Source: a virus. Taken from it: a stretch of 28,952 nt of DNA. The translations under genes were made by a program, and so were the position numbers. Below, piece after piece: positions 6,582 through 12,016 of this stretch (its first letter is position 1; the number at the start of each line of letters is the position of its first letter). Under the pieces are notes generated by a model that had not been told where the DNA came from, made no database searches, and saw nothing but the letters and a program-made list of their open reading frames with translations. The stretch lies in IMG/VR virus record IMGVR_UViG_3300023228_000005, positions 1-28,952 of that record. One strand, 5' to 3'.

Positions 6582-6809
6582 ATCTTTGGTGATGACGCTA
6601 TCTTCTCGGTATTCCTTGGCAAGAACCCCGAGGACGGTAGCAAAAACTATAAATTGTTTATTCAAAGTGCACCAGATCAGGGCTCTGTATCTGATCCAGC
6701 TCACCAAATTGGCGGATGGGTAAGTTACAATGTTCGCTATACGAACACGCTCCGTCCTGGCAGCACAATGACTCTAAGACGCATACAATCAGAGACTTCC
6801 AACTCGTAA
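6582..6809 (+). CDS. Major capsid protein, exon 4 of 4
   Basis: 75 codons and the stop: IFGDDAIFSVFLG, then IGGWVSYNVRYTNTLRPGST and a short tail MTLRRIQSETSNS. The GDDAIFSV strand and the final G.V...RPG block are typical of the C-terminal part of N4-gp56 capsid proteins. Codons upstream of 6582 in this frame are intron sequence; an in-frame ATG at 6516 lies within intron 3 and is not a real start. Confidence 0.85.
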   Translation: MFGDDAIFSVFLGKNPEDGSKNYKLFIQSAPDQGSVSDPAHQIGGWVSYNVRYTNTLRPGSTMTLRRIQSETSNS

Positions 6810-6840
6810 GGAACTCTGAAAAATAAATTCGATTTTCTTG

Positions 6841-6868
6841 TTGCATAACCAAGAAACTGTGGTATAAT
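6841..6868 (+). promoter_or_regulatory. Sigma-70-like promoter after the capsid gene
   Basis: TTGCAT (6841-6846), 16-base spacer, TATAAT (6863-6868) with an extended -10 TGG. It faces the endonuclease gene and the small-gene cluster and is the best promoter match in the window. Confidence 0.65.
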
Positions 6869-6897
6869 GCAATTATTGGGTTCGAATTCATAGGTAA

Positions 6898-6921
6898 GGG
6901 GCGGCGCTGACCCGCCGCCCC
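6898..6921 (+). terminator. GC-rich hairpin 30 bases after the promoter start; terminator or 5' stabiliser
   Basis: GGGGCGGCG (6898-6906) pairs with CGCCGCCCC (6913-6921) around a 6-base loop. There is no U run, so it is not a standard Rho-independent terminator. It could end capsid transcription poorly, attenuate the promoter, or cap the 5' end of the new transcript. Confidence 0.4.
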
Positions 6922-6925
6922 GAAA

Positions 6926-6945
6926 CCTCATGGTCAGATGAGGAG
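6926..6945 (+). promoter_or_regulatory. Hairpin masking the ribosome site of the HNH-like endonuclease
   Basis: CCTCAT (6926-6931) pairs with ATGAGG (6938-6943), which holds most of the AGGAG (6941-6945) used by the ATG at 6950. The pairing would also hide the upstream ATG at 6938. Confidence 0.5.
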
Positions 6946-6949
6946 AAAC

Positions 6950-7432
6950 ATGGAAACCAAGATTTGTTCAAAGTGCGGAGAGACTAAATCGATTGATGAC
7001 TTTAGTAAACGAAAAGCGTCTAAAGACGGTTATCAACCTCTCTGTAAGACATGTAAAAAAGAGTACAACACGCAGTGGGCGGTGGAAGACAAGGATAGCC
7101 CACGAAGACCGAATCGAAACAGTTTCTTCAACGCAAAGAAAAGGTCCAAGAAGACAGGGGTTCCCTTTACGATTACAGAATCCGGCTTCATTGTCCCGGA
7201 AATATGTCCAATTCTAGGTATTAAACTAGAAAAAGGACGCATTAATGGGTCGTTGGATACATCCCCAAGCCTGGACAAAATTCGCCCGGAACTCGGGTAC
7301 GTACCGGGAAATATCGCTGTTATATCGTACCGAGCGAACCGCATCAAGAACGATGGTACTGCCGAAGAACACCGAAAGATCGCAGACTGGATGGACGCCC
7401 AACTAAAGGAGACCCCCAATGTTCGGTCCTGA
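6950..7432 (+). CDS. Free-standing HNH-like endonuclease with zinc ribbon
   Basis: 160 residues. Residues 3-32 form a zinc ribbon (CSKCGETKSIDDFSK, then C..C in LCKTCKKEY). The C-terminal half has CPILG followed by SLDKI.PELGYVPGNIAVIS, then RANRIKNDGT, the pattern of HNH-type phage endonucleases in which the asparagine after GYVPG and the following block build the beta-beta-alpha metal site. It sits 140 bases after the capsid gene, so it may be a homing enzyme that targets this region. The start is placed at 6950 because AGGAG directly precedes it; ATG 6938 would put the ribosome site inside the gene. A promoter and two hairpins lie upstream. Confidence 0.8.
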   Translation: METKICSKCGETKSIDDFSKRKASKDGYQPLCKTCKKEYNTQWAVEDKDSPRRPNRNSFFNAKKRSKKTGVPFTITESGFIVPEICPILGIKLEKGRINGSLDTSPSLDKIRPELGYVPGNIAVISYRANRIKNDGTAEEHRKIADWMDAQLKETPNVRS

Positions 7433-7604
7433 TCCAGAAGTTAGTACGTGGACGGCGGAGGACTGGGAACAGTATGTTTACCCAGACCCCGTGCCAGAGG
7501 AGCTACTAGACCTCCGAAAATCCTATGCTGCTATTCTGCAAAATAGGTGGAAAGATATGCTAGAGTATCTGAATTACCTTTCTAAGGAGACCAATGCCGA
7601 CTAA
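7419..7604 (+). CDS. Hypothetical small acidic protein, 61 aa
   Basis: It starts inside the end of the endonuclease gene (14-base overlap) after AAGGAG with normal spacing, and its end overlaps the next gene. It is acidic and rich in Trp and Tyr (MFGPDPEVSTWTAEDWEQYV), with a helical C-terminal half (YAAILQNRWKDMLEYLNYL). I do not recognise a family. The tight overlaps on both sides support it as a real gene of the small-gene operon. Confidence 0.65.
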   Translation: MFGPDPEVSTWTAEDWEQYVYPDPVPEELLDLRKSYAAILQNRWKDMLEYLNYLSKETNAD

Positions 7605-7908
7605 CACACCGCTCACCTGCGAAGTAAAAGACGGAGAACTGGTAGTTCGAATTGGTATTTCTACCCTAGCCGAAGCCTCCGAATTTGAAGGTAGAGATCC
7701 GTTTTGGGTTTTCGATTACGACCAGAATAAATTCGTGCAAGAGTACAAGATCATAGCCCCAGTAGGATGGGCAAAAGACGTTTGTCGAGAGATTAACCGA
7801 GAAGGAGAAGACGGAAGTAGCCTCCTAACCCATCTTTTAGACACAGCGTCTGAACGCGCTCTTGACCAAGGAAGTTTAAGCGTATGGTCTCCGAAGTGGG
7901 GGAACTAG
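7594..7908 (+). CDS. Hypothetical protein, 104 aa
   Basis: The ATG overlaps the previous gene by 11 bases and follows TAAGGAG at 7581-7587 with good spacing. The N-terminal half looks beta-rich (CEVKDGELVVRIGISTLAEA), the C-terminal half helical and charged (EINREGEDGSSLLTHLLDTA). No motif or family is recognised. It is followed directly, with no gap, by the next gene. Confidence 0.65.
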   Translation: MPTNTPLTCEVKDGELVVRIGISTLAEASEFEGRDPFWVFDYDQNKFVQEYKIIAPVGWAKDVCREINREGEDGSSLLTHLLDTASERALDQGSLSVWSPKWGN

Positions 7909-8106
7909 ATGGCCCATTACAATCACAAAGTATCCTTCTGTGAACATTGCCAGACCGATATAATTATCTGTGGAAAATGTGGGAACAACTGCTGTAATGG
8001 AGGGTACGGAATCCTACCAGATGGTACTACTTGTGATGCTTGTCCCTCTGCTTACGAAGAGCAAGAAAAACTATGGAGGATACGAGATGCCCAACTTCCC
8101 AAATGA
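7909..8106 (+). CDS. Small cysteine-rich (zinc-binding) protein, 65 aa
   Basis: The ATG directly follows the previous stop (TAG-ATG at 7906-7911). The protein has eight cysteines in pairs: CEHC, CGKC, CC and CDAC, a layout typical of a two-site zinc ribbon or treble-clef protein. The C-terminal 18 residues are charged and helical. Small zinc proteins like this are common in phage accessory clusters and have many roles, so no function is proposed. Confidence 0.7.
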   Translation: MAHYNHKVSFCEHCQTDIIICGKCGNNCCNGGYGILPDGTTCDACPSAYEEQEKLWRIRDAQLPK

Positions 8107-8188
8107 CCCGTTTGCGTACTTGATAGTTTTGGTAGGTACAGCCATCCTATTCTATTTGATTGGAAACTATCCAAGGTGGAAAAATTGA
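8087..8188 (+). CDS. Tiny single-span membrane protein, 33 aa
   Basis: It begins at ATG 8087 after GGAGG (8076-8080), overlapping the end of the cysteine-rich gene by 20 bases. The protein is MPNFPNDPFAY, a hydrophobic stretch (LIVLVGTAILFYLIG), then NYPRWKN with a basic end, so one membrane span with the C-terminus probably inside. Size and layout would fit a small holin, a holin regulator or another membrane peptide. The good ribosome site and clean hydrophobic segment are the evidence. Confidence 0.55.
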   Translation: MPNFPNDPFAYLIVLVGTAILFYLIGNYPRWKN

Positions 8189-8322
8189 AAGTAGCTTATA
8201 AAAGAGAGGAACCCGATGCCGTCTACTGTATCCGTAACAACATCTTCGTCGCTGCCGAATCTGTCCGCTACTTACTATGGAAAGAAAACCAAGCCAAAGC
8301 CAAAGAAGGCCAAGAAAACTAA
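8185..8322 (+). CDS. Possible small protein with TTG start, 45 aa, overlapping the 8216 gene
   Basis: TTG at 8185 overlaps the stop of the membrane peptide and follows AAGGTGG (8173-8179). The frame reads KVAYKREEPDAVYCIRNNIF and ends AKEGQEN, with ordinary composition and a pyrimidine-rich third position like the neighbouring genes. It shares most of its length with the ATG-started frame at 8216. Either one is real or both are; the sequence alone does not decide. Confidence 0.4.
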   Translation: MKVAYKREEPDAVYCIRNNIFVAAESVRYLLWKENQAKAKEGQEN

Positions 8323-8329
8323 GAAGTAG
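8216..8329 (+). CDS. Small lysine-tailed protein, 37 aa
   Basis: ATG 8216 lies 6 bases after GAGG in AGAGAGGAAC. The protein has a Ser/Thr-rich start (PSTVSVTTSSSLPNL) and a strongly basic end (YYGKKTKPKPKKAKKTKK). Very basic short proteins, often nucleic-acid binding, are frequent in phage structural regions, and the next gene also ends in lysines. It overlaps the 8185 frame almost completely. Confidence 0.5.
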   Translation: MPSTVSVTTSSSLPNLSATYYGKKTKPKPKKAKKTKK

Positions 8330-8331
8330 GA

Positions 8332-8346
8332 ATCCAGAAAATGGAC
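8332..8346. repeat. Dispersed palindrome, copy 3 (ATCCAGAAAATGGAC)
   Basis: Core TCCA-N5-TGGA in the orientation opposite to copies 2 and 6. It lies directly against the GGAGG ribosome site of the gene at 8357. Confidence 0.8.
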
Positions 8347-8356
8347 GGAGGTAAAC

Positions 8357-8518
8357 ATGGCAGCAAAACATCCCGGTTTCAAAGCGATCCAATCAAAAAT
8401 CCAGAAGTCTGGGTACAGCAAGGAGTCTGCCGGAGCAATTCTAGCAAACGCTACCCGAAAAGCTAACCCATCAGCTAAGTCGAAGAATCCGAAACTGAAA
8501 AAAGTAAAGGGTAAGTAA
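8357..8518 (+). CDS. Small basic conserved phage protein, 53 aa
   Basis: ATG 8357 follows a perfect GGAGG (8347-8351) after a copy of the dispersed palindrome. The sequence is HPGFKAIQSKIQKSGYSKES, then AGAILANATRKA, then a lysine-rich end (KSKNPKLKKVKGK). The pattern of a GF.a.q..I...G.s.e.AgAilA..tRka block with a basic NP.LK.V tail is one I associate with small proteins of unknown function found widely in phages. It is probably a nucleic-acid- or virion-associated protein; that is inference. Confidence 0.7.
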   Translation: MAAKHPGFKAIQSKIQKSGYSKESAGAILANATRKANPSAKSKNPKLKKVKGK

Positions 8519-8751
8519 TGGCTGACCAACCCGTTAGGCTTAAAAAGAGTAGTCAGGTACATGAAGCTACCTACGACCCTAGTACGAAACGATGCTCTGT
8601 TGTTCTAAACGGAGCGACGGTAGCATACCACCAAGTCGAACCCCAGACTATAGCAGAGTGGGAAAAGGCGGATAGTCCCGGAAAATACTTCCACGAGTTT
8701 ATCCGGGGACCCAAGGATAACCCAAAACATAAGTTTTCAAGAGTACGATAA
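8518..8751 (+). CDS. KTSC-domain-like protein, 77 aa
   Basis: The start overlaps the previous stop (TAATG at 8516-8520). The body follows the KTSC pattern: a beta strand with YDP.TK.CSVVLNG, then a Y..V...TI.EW strand-helix, then ADSPGKYFHEFIRG, matching the S.G.yF...I. block after which the family is described. KTSC domains are small, often encoded in phages and next to other domains, and their function is unclear. The first motif residue (K) is replaced here. It is the last gene before a transcription end region. Confidence 0.55.
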   Translation: MADQPVRLKKSSQVHEATYDPSTKRCSVVLNGATVAYHQVEPQTIAEWEKADSPGKYFHEFIRGPKDNPKHKFSRVR

Positions 8752-8794
8752 AATAAATCTAGAATCATGAACAAATCTTATGATTTTTTCGTAT

Positions 8795-8802
8795 GGTATA
8801 AG
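8795..8802 (+). promoter_or_regulatory. Extended -10 box (TGG-TATAAG-like), weak promoter
   Basis: TATAAG at 8797-8802 with TGG before it, similar to the boxes at 4259 and 6863. No -35 is visible. If active it would give a short transcript running into the two hairpins just downstream. Confidence 0.25.
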
Positions 8803-8823
8803 TGAAACCATGTGAAAGAGATA

Positions 8824-8849
8824 AAACGGGCACAGATTTTGGCCCGTTT
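8824..8849 (+). terminator. Hairpin 1 of a tandem pair, possible terminator
   Basis: AAACGGGC (8824-8831) pairs with GCCCGTTT (8842-8849) around a 10-base loop. The descending arm ends in TTT. It lies about 70 bases after the KTSC gene. Confidence 0.55.
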
Positions 8850-8851
8850 AC

Positions 8852-8888
8852 CGGGGGTGGGCTTTATTCCTCCTTTCTCCCACCCCCG
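8852..8888 (+). terminator. Hairpin 2 of a tandem pair, possible terminator
   Basis: CGGGGGTGGG (8852-8861) pairs with CCCACCCCCG (8879-8888) around a 17-base pyrimidine-rich loop, followed by TTT. Together with hairpin 1 it most likely ends the capsid-to-KTSC transcript. Confidence 0.6.
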
Positions 8889-9168
8889 TTTCGATCTATA
8901 CAGCAGGGAAGCCTCTCCTAGATGCTCAAATCCCCTACTAGTTTTTGTCCAGAAAATGGACCTAGGCAGGTTACTACTAAGAAAGAGTTAAATCTCTTCT
9001 TTCGTTAGCCCCGAGAAAGAGACGAAACTGTTCAGGCTGGAAACAAATGAAGGAGACTGGACGCCCGAGACGACCTCTTCGGTGGAACCTTTCCCTAGTT
9101 TCTTTCCGGGCAAGTCTGCCCAAAACTTTCTGAATCAGTAACCTGCACTTTGTTTATCAAGAGGTAGT
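8889..9168. other. Non-coding stretch before the 9169 gene
   Basis: Within the 417-base gap 8752-9168, this part has no convincing gene. It holds one dispersed palindrome (8947-8961) and a small hairpin GGGCA-AGTC-TGCCC (9108-9121). A 28-codon frame from ATG 9048 lacks a good ribosome site. No promoter with both boxes was seen, although one would be expected for the following operon. Confidence 0.5.
8947..8961. repeat. Dispersed palindrome, copy 4 (GTCCAGAAAATGGAC)
   Basis: Full 5-base arms. It is the exact reverse complement of copies 7 and 10 and lies in the middle of the non-coding gap. Confidence 0.8.
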
Positions 9169-9561
9169 ATGTCTAAAGTCGATCCTTTCGACGACCACAA
9201 TCGCCATCTAGTTGGCCTTCCCGATCACGTTCTGAGGGATATAGCAAGGAACGAAGCTGCCCCCCGAGAGTACCGGAAGGCGGCTGTTGAGCGTTTGGTG
9301 GTTTTAAAATCCCCCCACGCGAAACACACAGATCTCAGAGAACTAGTCCGAGAACTAGAAATTGAGCTAGAAGGAATCCAGTTCGAGTATCCATCTTCGG
9401 ACGGTCCGGGTCCTCTGACTTGCGGAGTGACTACGGAGACAATGTTCGGTCATACCGTGTATGAGGTTCACGAACTTCCAGCGACCCTCCCAGAGCACTG
9501 CGGAGATACTCTGAAGTTGGTGCCGAAAGAAGAGGAACAAGATGCTCCTCCCGCTTCCTAA
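9169..9561 (+). CDS. Hypothetical protein, 130 aa
   Basis: ATG after AAGAGGT. The N-terminal half contains a helix-rich segment (HVLRDIARNEAAPREYRKAA) followed by VERLVVLKSPHAKHTDL, a pattern that recalls small phage proteins in which a short A-P-R-E-Y-R-K-A-A block precedes a repeat-like helix. The C-terminal part is acidic. No enzyme motif is visible. The last 20 bases overlap the phosphatase gene, so the two are probably translated together. Confidence 0.65.
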   Translation: MSKVDPFDDHNRHLVGLPDHVLRDIARNEAAPREYRKAAVERLVVLKSPHAKHTDLRELVRELEIELEGIQFEYPSSDGPGPLTCGVTTETMFGHTVYEVHELPATLPEHCGDTLKLVPKEEEQDAPPAS

Positions 9562-10180
9562 ATCCGCAACAGTGGCTTGTTATGTTGTTCGGCACGGGCA
9601 GACAGTTTTGAATAAAGACAAATGTTTCCGGGGTAATTCAAACCCTCCTTTGGATTCTACGGGGCTTAAACAAGCTCATGAAATTGCCGATCTTCTGGAA
9701 CCCCTCGACGTATCGTCGATATTCTGTTCCGACAAGCAAAGAGCTACCAAAACTGCCGATATTATTGCCGAGAAGAAAAACCTCCCCATACATACATCAG
9801 AATCTCTTCGAGCCCTCAATGTCGGTGATTTCTCCGGTCAGAAACGTACTCCAGAATCTGAATCCTGCCTCCAGTCCTACCTAGATGACCCCCAAACACA
9901 AATTCCGGGTGGAGAATCCCTAGCAGAATTCAAGTCTAGGATTCATCCCTGCCTGCAAGACGCTATTGAGTTGTTTTGCGAATGCGGATGCCCTCCCGTT
10001 CTAGTAGCCCACTCATCTGTCGTTCACGAGATAGGAAGTATTCTATACGGGGATCACAAGAGCATATTAGTAGAACCAGGAGGGGCCGTAGCGGTCTACT
10101 TCGACGGATCAAAACTAGCAGCAAAACCCATCTACAAACCTTTGAAAAGCTCGGGCAGTCATGCCGAAACGATAACCTAA
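9542..10180 (+). CDS. Histidine phosphatase (phosphoglycerate mutase-like) family protein
   Basis: 212 residues. The signature RHG motif is in YVVRHGQTVLNKDKCFRG (residues 14-31), with H18 as the likely phosphohistidine. The SS.l.RA..TA motif appears as SIFCSDKQRATKTADII, the acid region as GGESLAEFKSR, and the second catalytic histidine in LVAHSSVVHEIG. These are the conserved elements of the branch that includes cobalamin-pathway and broad phosphatases. Such enzymes are unusual within a phage structural operon; the substrate cannot be told. ATG 9542 overlaps the previous gene and follows AGAGGAAC. A perfect 12-base palindrome follows its stop. Confidence 0.85.
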   Translation: MLLPLPKSATVACYVVRHGQTVLNKDKCFRGNSNPPLDSTGLKQAHEIADLLEPLDVSSIFCSDKQRATKTADIIAEKKNLPIHTSESLRALNVGDFSGQKRTPESESCLQSYLDDPQTQIPGGESLAEFKSRIHPCLQDAIELFCECGCPPVLVAHSSVVHEIGSILYGDHKSILVEPGGAVAVYFDGSKLAAKPIYKPLKSSGSHAETIT

Positions 10181-10192
10181 CCCGATATCGGG
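10181..10192. repeat. Perfect 12-bp palindrome CCCGATATCGGG
   Basis: Directly after the phosphatase stop codon and 30 bases before the next ATG. It may be a hairpin or a protein site; no second copy was seen. Confidence 0.4.
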
Positions 10193-10221
10193 CGCAACCC
10201 AAATCAACTAAGGAAAATAAA

Positions 10222-10893
10222 ATGCCTAATACTAATTCCGTGGCGGGTTTCGCCCAGAGCGGCACCCTTCGCAACCAATTCGTATCAACTCCCGTCTCCG
10301 CTACCGCAGAAACAGCCGCTCTTATTGCTACCGATACTGGAACGACTGCGGCCTTTGTAGCTCTCCCAGTAGGAGGCAAAGTCTATGGTTCTCAGATCAA
10401 TCTGGATGTAAACTCAAATCCATCCATTATTGATGTCTCGGCCCGTGAATACGGACTCCCGTCAGGTGAAAACTTCGATCAATTCTCCTCCGCGTCCTGG
10501 GACGGGCATCCGTTCTATGTTCGTGTGTCTGGGATCGGAAACGCCGGGGCCGTGGCTTCGCAGTCTGTTACTCTGAATATTCGTCAAGGAACTTCTGCAA
10601 CCCCAGGATCAAATAATTTAATTGGAACTACTGGAGCACTTGCGGCGGTGGCGGGTGGGGCCTTCAATTATTTTGTCGAAGCCACTTGTCTTTGGGATCC
10701 AACGTCTCAGATTCTATCGGGGGCGTATACTGGAAACGTCGCATTTGGTTCTACTTCCGCCTACGTCACTCCTACCAAGTTTGTATTTACGGGCGTAACG
10801 GCCGCTTCCTTGGCTTTCTCCGCTACTCTGACTCTTGGAGCAGCGGCGGCCAGCACGTTTACTCCACGCGAACTCACAATCGAAAAGATCTAA
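10222..10893 (+). CDS. Structural protein, probably head decoration or fibre, 223 aa
   Basis: ATG 10222 follows CTAAGGAAAAT; the frame is open further upstream but that part lies in the phosphatase gene. The protein is rich in Ala, Thr, Ser, Gly and Val, with alternating hydrophobic strands typical of beta-sandwich virion proteins (GGKVYGSQINLDVNSNPS, then GHPFYVRVSGIG, then VTLNIRQGTSATPGSNN). It has almost no charged residues in the second half and ends with STFTPRELTIEKI. This composition fits a surface protein of the head or a fibre head domain. No family name is supported. Confidence 0.65.
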   Translation: MPNTNSVAGFAQSGTLRNQFVSTPVSATAETAALIATDTGTTAAFVALPVGGKVYGSQINLDVNSNPSIIDVSAREYGLPSGENFDQFSSASWDGHPFYVRVSGIGNAGAVASQSVTLNIRQGTSATPGSNNLIGTTGALAAVAGGAFNYFVEATCLWDPTSQILSGAYTGNVAFGSTSAYVTPTKFVFTGVTAASLAFSATLTLGAAAASTFTPRELTIEKI

Positions 10894-11022
10894 TCTCAAC
10901 GAGTTTCCGGTCTCGACAAAACCGGGTTGGATGCCTCTATATCATAAGGTACAGAGCCGGAACAGGGGTCTCGGGGTCGAGCGAGTCGTTTGCTACTCGG
11001 ATATCGAGAACATCCGCATTTT

Positions 11023-11037
11023 GTCCGTTAAATGGAC
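11023..11037. repeat. Dispersed palindrome, copy 5 (GTCCGTTAAATGGAC)
   Basis: One base off the consensus left arm (TCCG). It ends one base before the TGAGGAG region used as ribosome site by the gene at 11049. The preceding 130 bases (10894-11022) have no gene but several short inverted repeats. Confidence 0.65.
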
Positions 11038-11048
11038 TGAGGAGTCAG

Positions 11049-11312
11049 ATGTCAGTTTCTATTAGTGTTTGGAACCCCGAAGATAAATCACCCACAATTT
11101 CCGCTAAATTTTACAACGTGATTGGATACGTGATCGCAGCAGTTGTGAAACACGAAGACGGAAAGATTACCCTAGAGAGAGAAATCTCAGTTACGGCCGA
11201 CGATGTCATTGATAATCAACTTGCAGAATCAGTAGTCAAGACTATCGAAGAAAAGTTGAACGAAGCCTTTCCTGATCCTAATCAACAGCCAAAGTTGTGG
11301 GTGCCTAAGTAA
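11049..11312 (+). CDS. Hypothetical protein, 87 aa
   Basis: ATG 11049 follows GAGGAG with 5-base spacing. A longer frame upstream is not used: it overlaps the preceding gene and lacks a ribosome site. The protein has a beta-rich first half (SVSISVWNPEDKSPTISAKF) and an amphipathic helix (QLAESVVKTIEEKLNEAF) in the second, ending with a proline-rich tail. No family is recognised. Its stop overlaps the start of the next gene (TAATG). Confidence 0.65.
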   Translation: MSVSISVWNPEDKSPTISAKFYNVIGYVIAAVVKHEDGKITLEREISVTADDVIDNQLAESVVKTIEEKLNEAFPDPNQQPKLWVPK

Positions 11313-11992
11313 TGTCAGACACCCTACAATCCGATTTTGATGTTGTAGATTATGAAGCGGGCGTGTCAAATGACGTAAAGGGACAGGAATGTTGCGGTTG
11401 CAGGAGACTCTTGCGCTGGGAGTTCTACGATAAGGACTCCTCCCGATCTACCGGCTATGACCCAATGTGTCCCCTGTGCAAAGCCTCCCCCAAACTCAGC
11501 TTAGCGGAACACACTGCTCGGATGCGGGAAATGAATTATAACTCAGAAGGTACCCGCCGCCAACGCCACCCAGATCAGGACATCCTCCGCGAAACCCGAC
11601 CTGGGCGATATCTGGACTGCTCCTTGTTCCTATCAAAACTCCTCCACATCTACCCGCAGCTTTATGTCACCCAAGGTGGAATTGTTACCGATCTTGCTCT
11701 GTACGCAACATCTGGAATCAATAAATCAGAATGGTCCGGGCAGAGTTTTAAATATATGGGTTACGTAACTCTCGGGAGAATGCCTGAATACTCTGAATAC
11801 GAATTCAACGACCGAGACGTTTTGCAGCGCTGTACCCAGATGGGTTGGAGATCCGCTCTTCTCCGGTTTGTAGAAAACAACATCATTACAGAAAAGCAAT
11901 GTAATCAAGAGTTTGGCTACCCGTCTGGGGGAACAAACTCTCTGTGGTACAAAAGAATCCACAACCATCTAAACGCTAAGAAAATAGCTTAA
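11312..11992 (+). CDS. Zinc-ribbon protein, 226 aa, function unknown
   Basis: The start overlaps the previous stop. Residues 27-57 hold a zinc ribbon with C..C pairs (ECCGCRRLLRWEFYDKDSS, then GYDPMCPLCKAS). Its spacing and the F.KD....GY..MC..C pattern match the N-terminal ribbon of the HNH-like endonuclease at 6950, but no nuclease motif follows. The remaining 165 residues are mixed helix and strand with several Trp and Tyr (GRYLDCSLFLSKLLHIYPQL, NKSEWSGQSFKYMGYVTLG). It may be a DNA-binding protein or an endonuclease derivative that lost its catalytic domain; that is inference. Confidence 0.65.
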   Translation: MSDTLQSDFDVVDYEAGVSNDVKGQECCGCRRLLRWEFYDKDSSRSTGYDPMCPLCKASPKLSLAEHTARMREMNYNSEGTRRQRHPDQDILRETRPGRYLDCSLFLSKLLHIYPQLYVTQGGIVTDLALYATSGINKSEWSGQSFKYMGYVTLGRMPEYSEYEFNDRDVLQRCTQMGWRSALLRFVENNIITEKQCNQEFGYPSGGTNSLWYKRIHNHLNAKKIA

Positions 11993-12007
11993 TTCCATTA
12001 AATGGAC
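11993..12007. repeat. Dispersed palindrome, copy 6 (TTCCATTAAATGGAC)
   Basis: It starts at the last base region of the 11312 gene's end and shares the ATTAAAT centre with copy 1, which also precedes a GGATT hairpin and a zinc-finger paralogue. Confidence 0.75.
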
Positions 12008-12016
12008 AAAACCCGT

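Noticed and set aside
9048-9134. 28-codon frame starting at ATG 9048
   Set aside because: It has no clear ribosome site and the composition is unlike the neighbouring genes.
9976-10221. Upstream extension of the 10222 gene
   Set aside because: This part lies in the phosphatase gene in another frame and reads as an Arg/Ser-rich shadow.
10929-11015. tRNA-like span: GGATG at 10929 can pair with CATCC at 11011, with small inner hairpins
   Set aside because: There is no TPsiC-like GTTCGA, no proper D-arm or anticodon arm and the inner stems do not fit a cloverleaf.
10686-11048. Longer frame upstream of the 11049 gene
   Set aside because: It overlaps the 10222 structural gene in another frame, has no ribosome site, and GAGGAG sits at the 11049 start.
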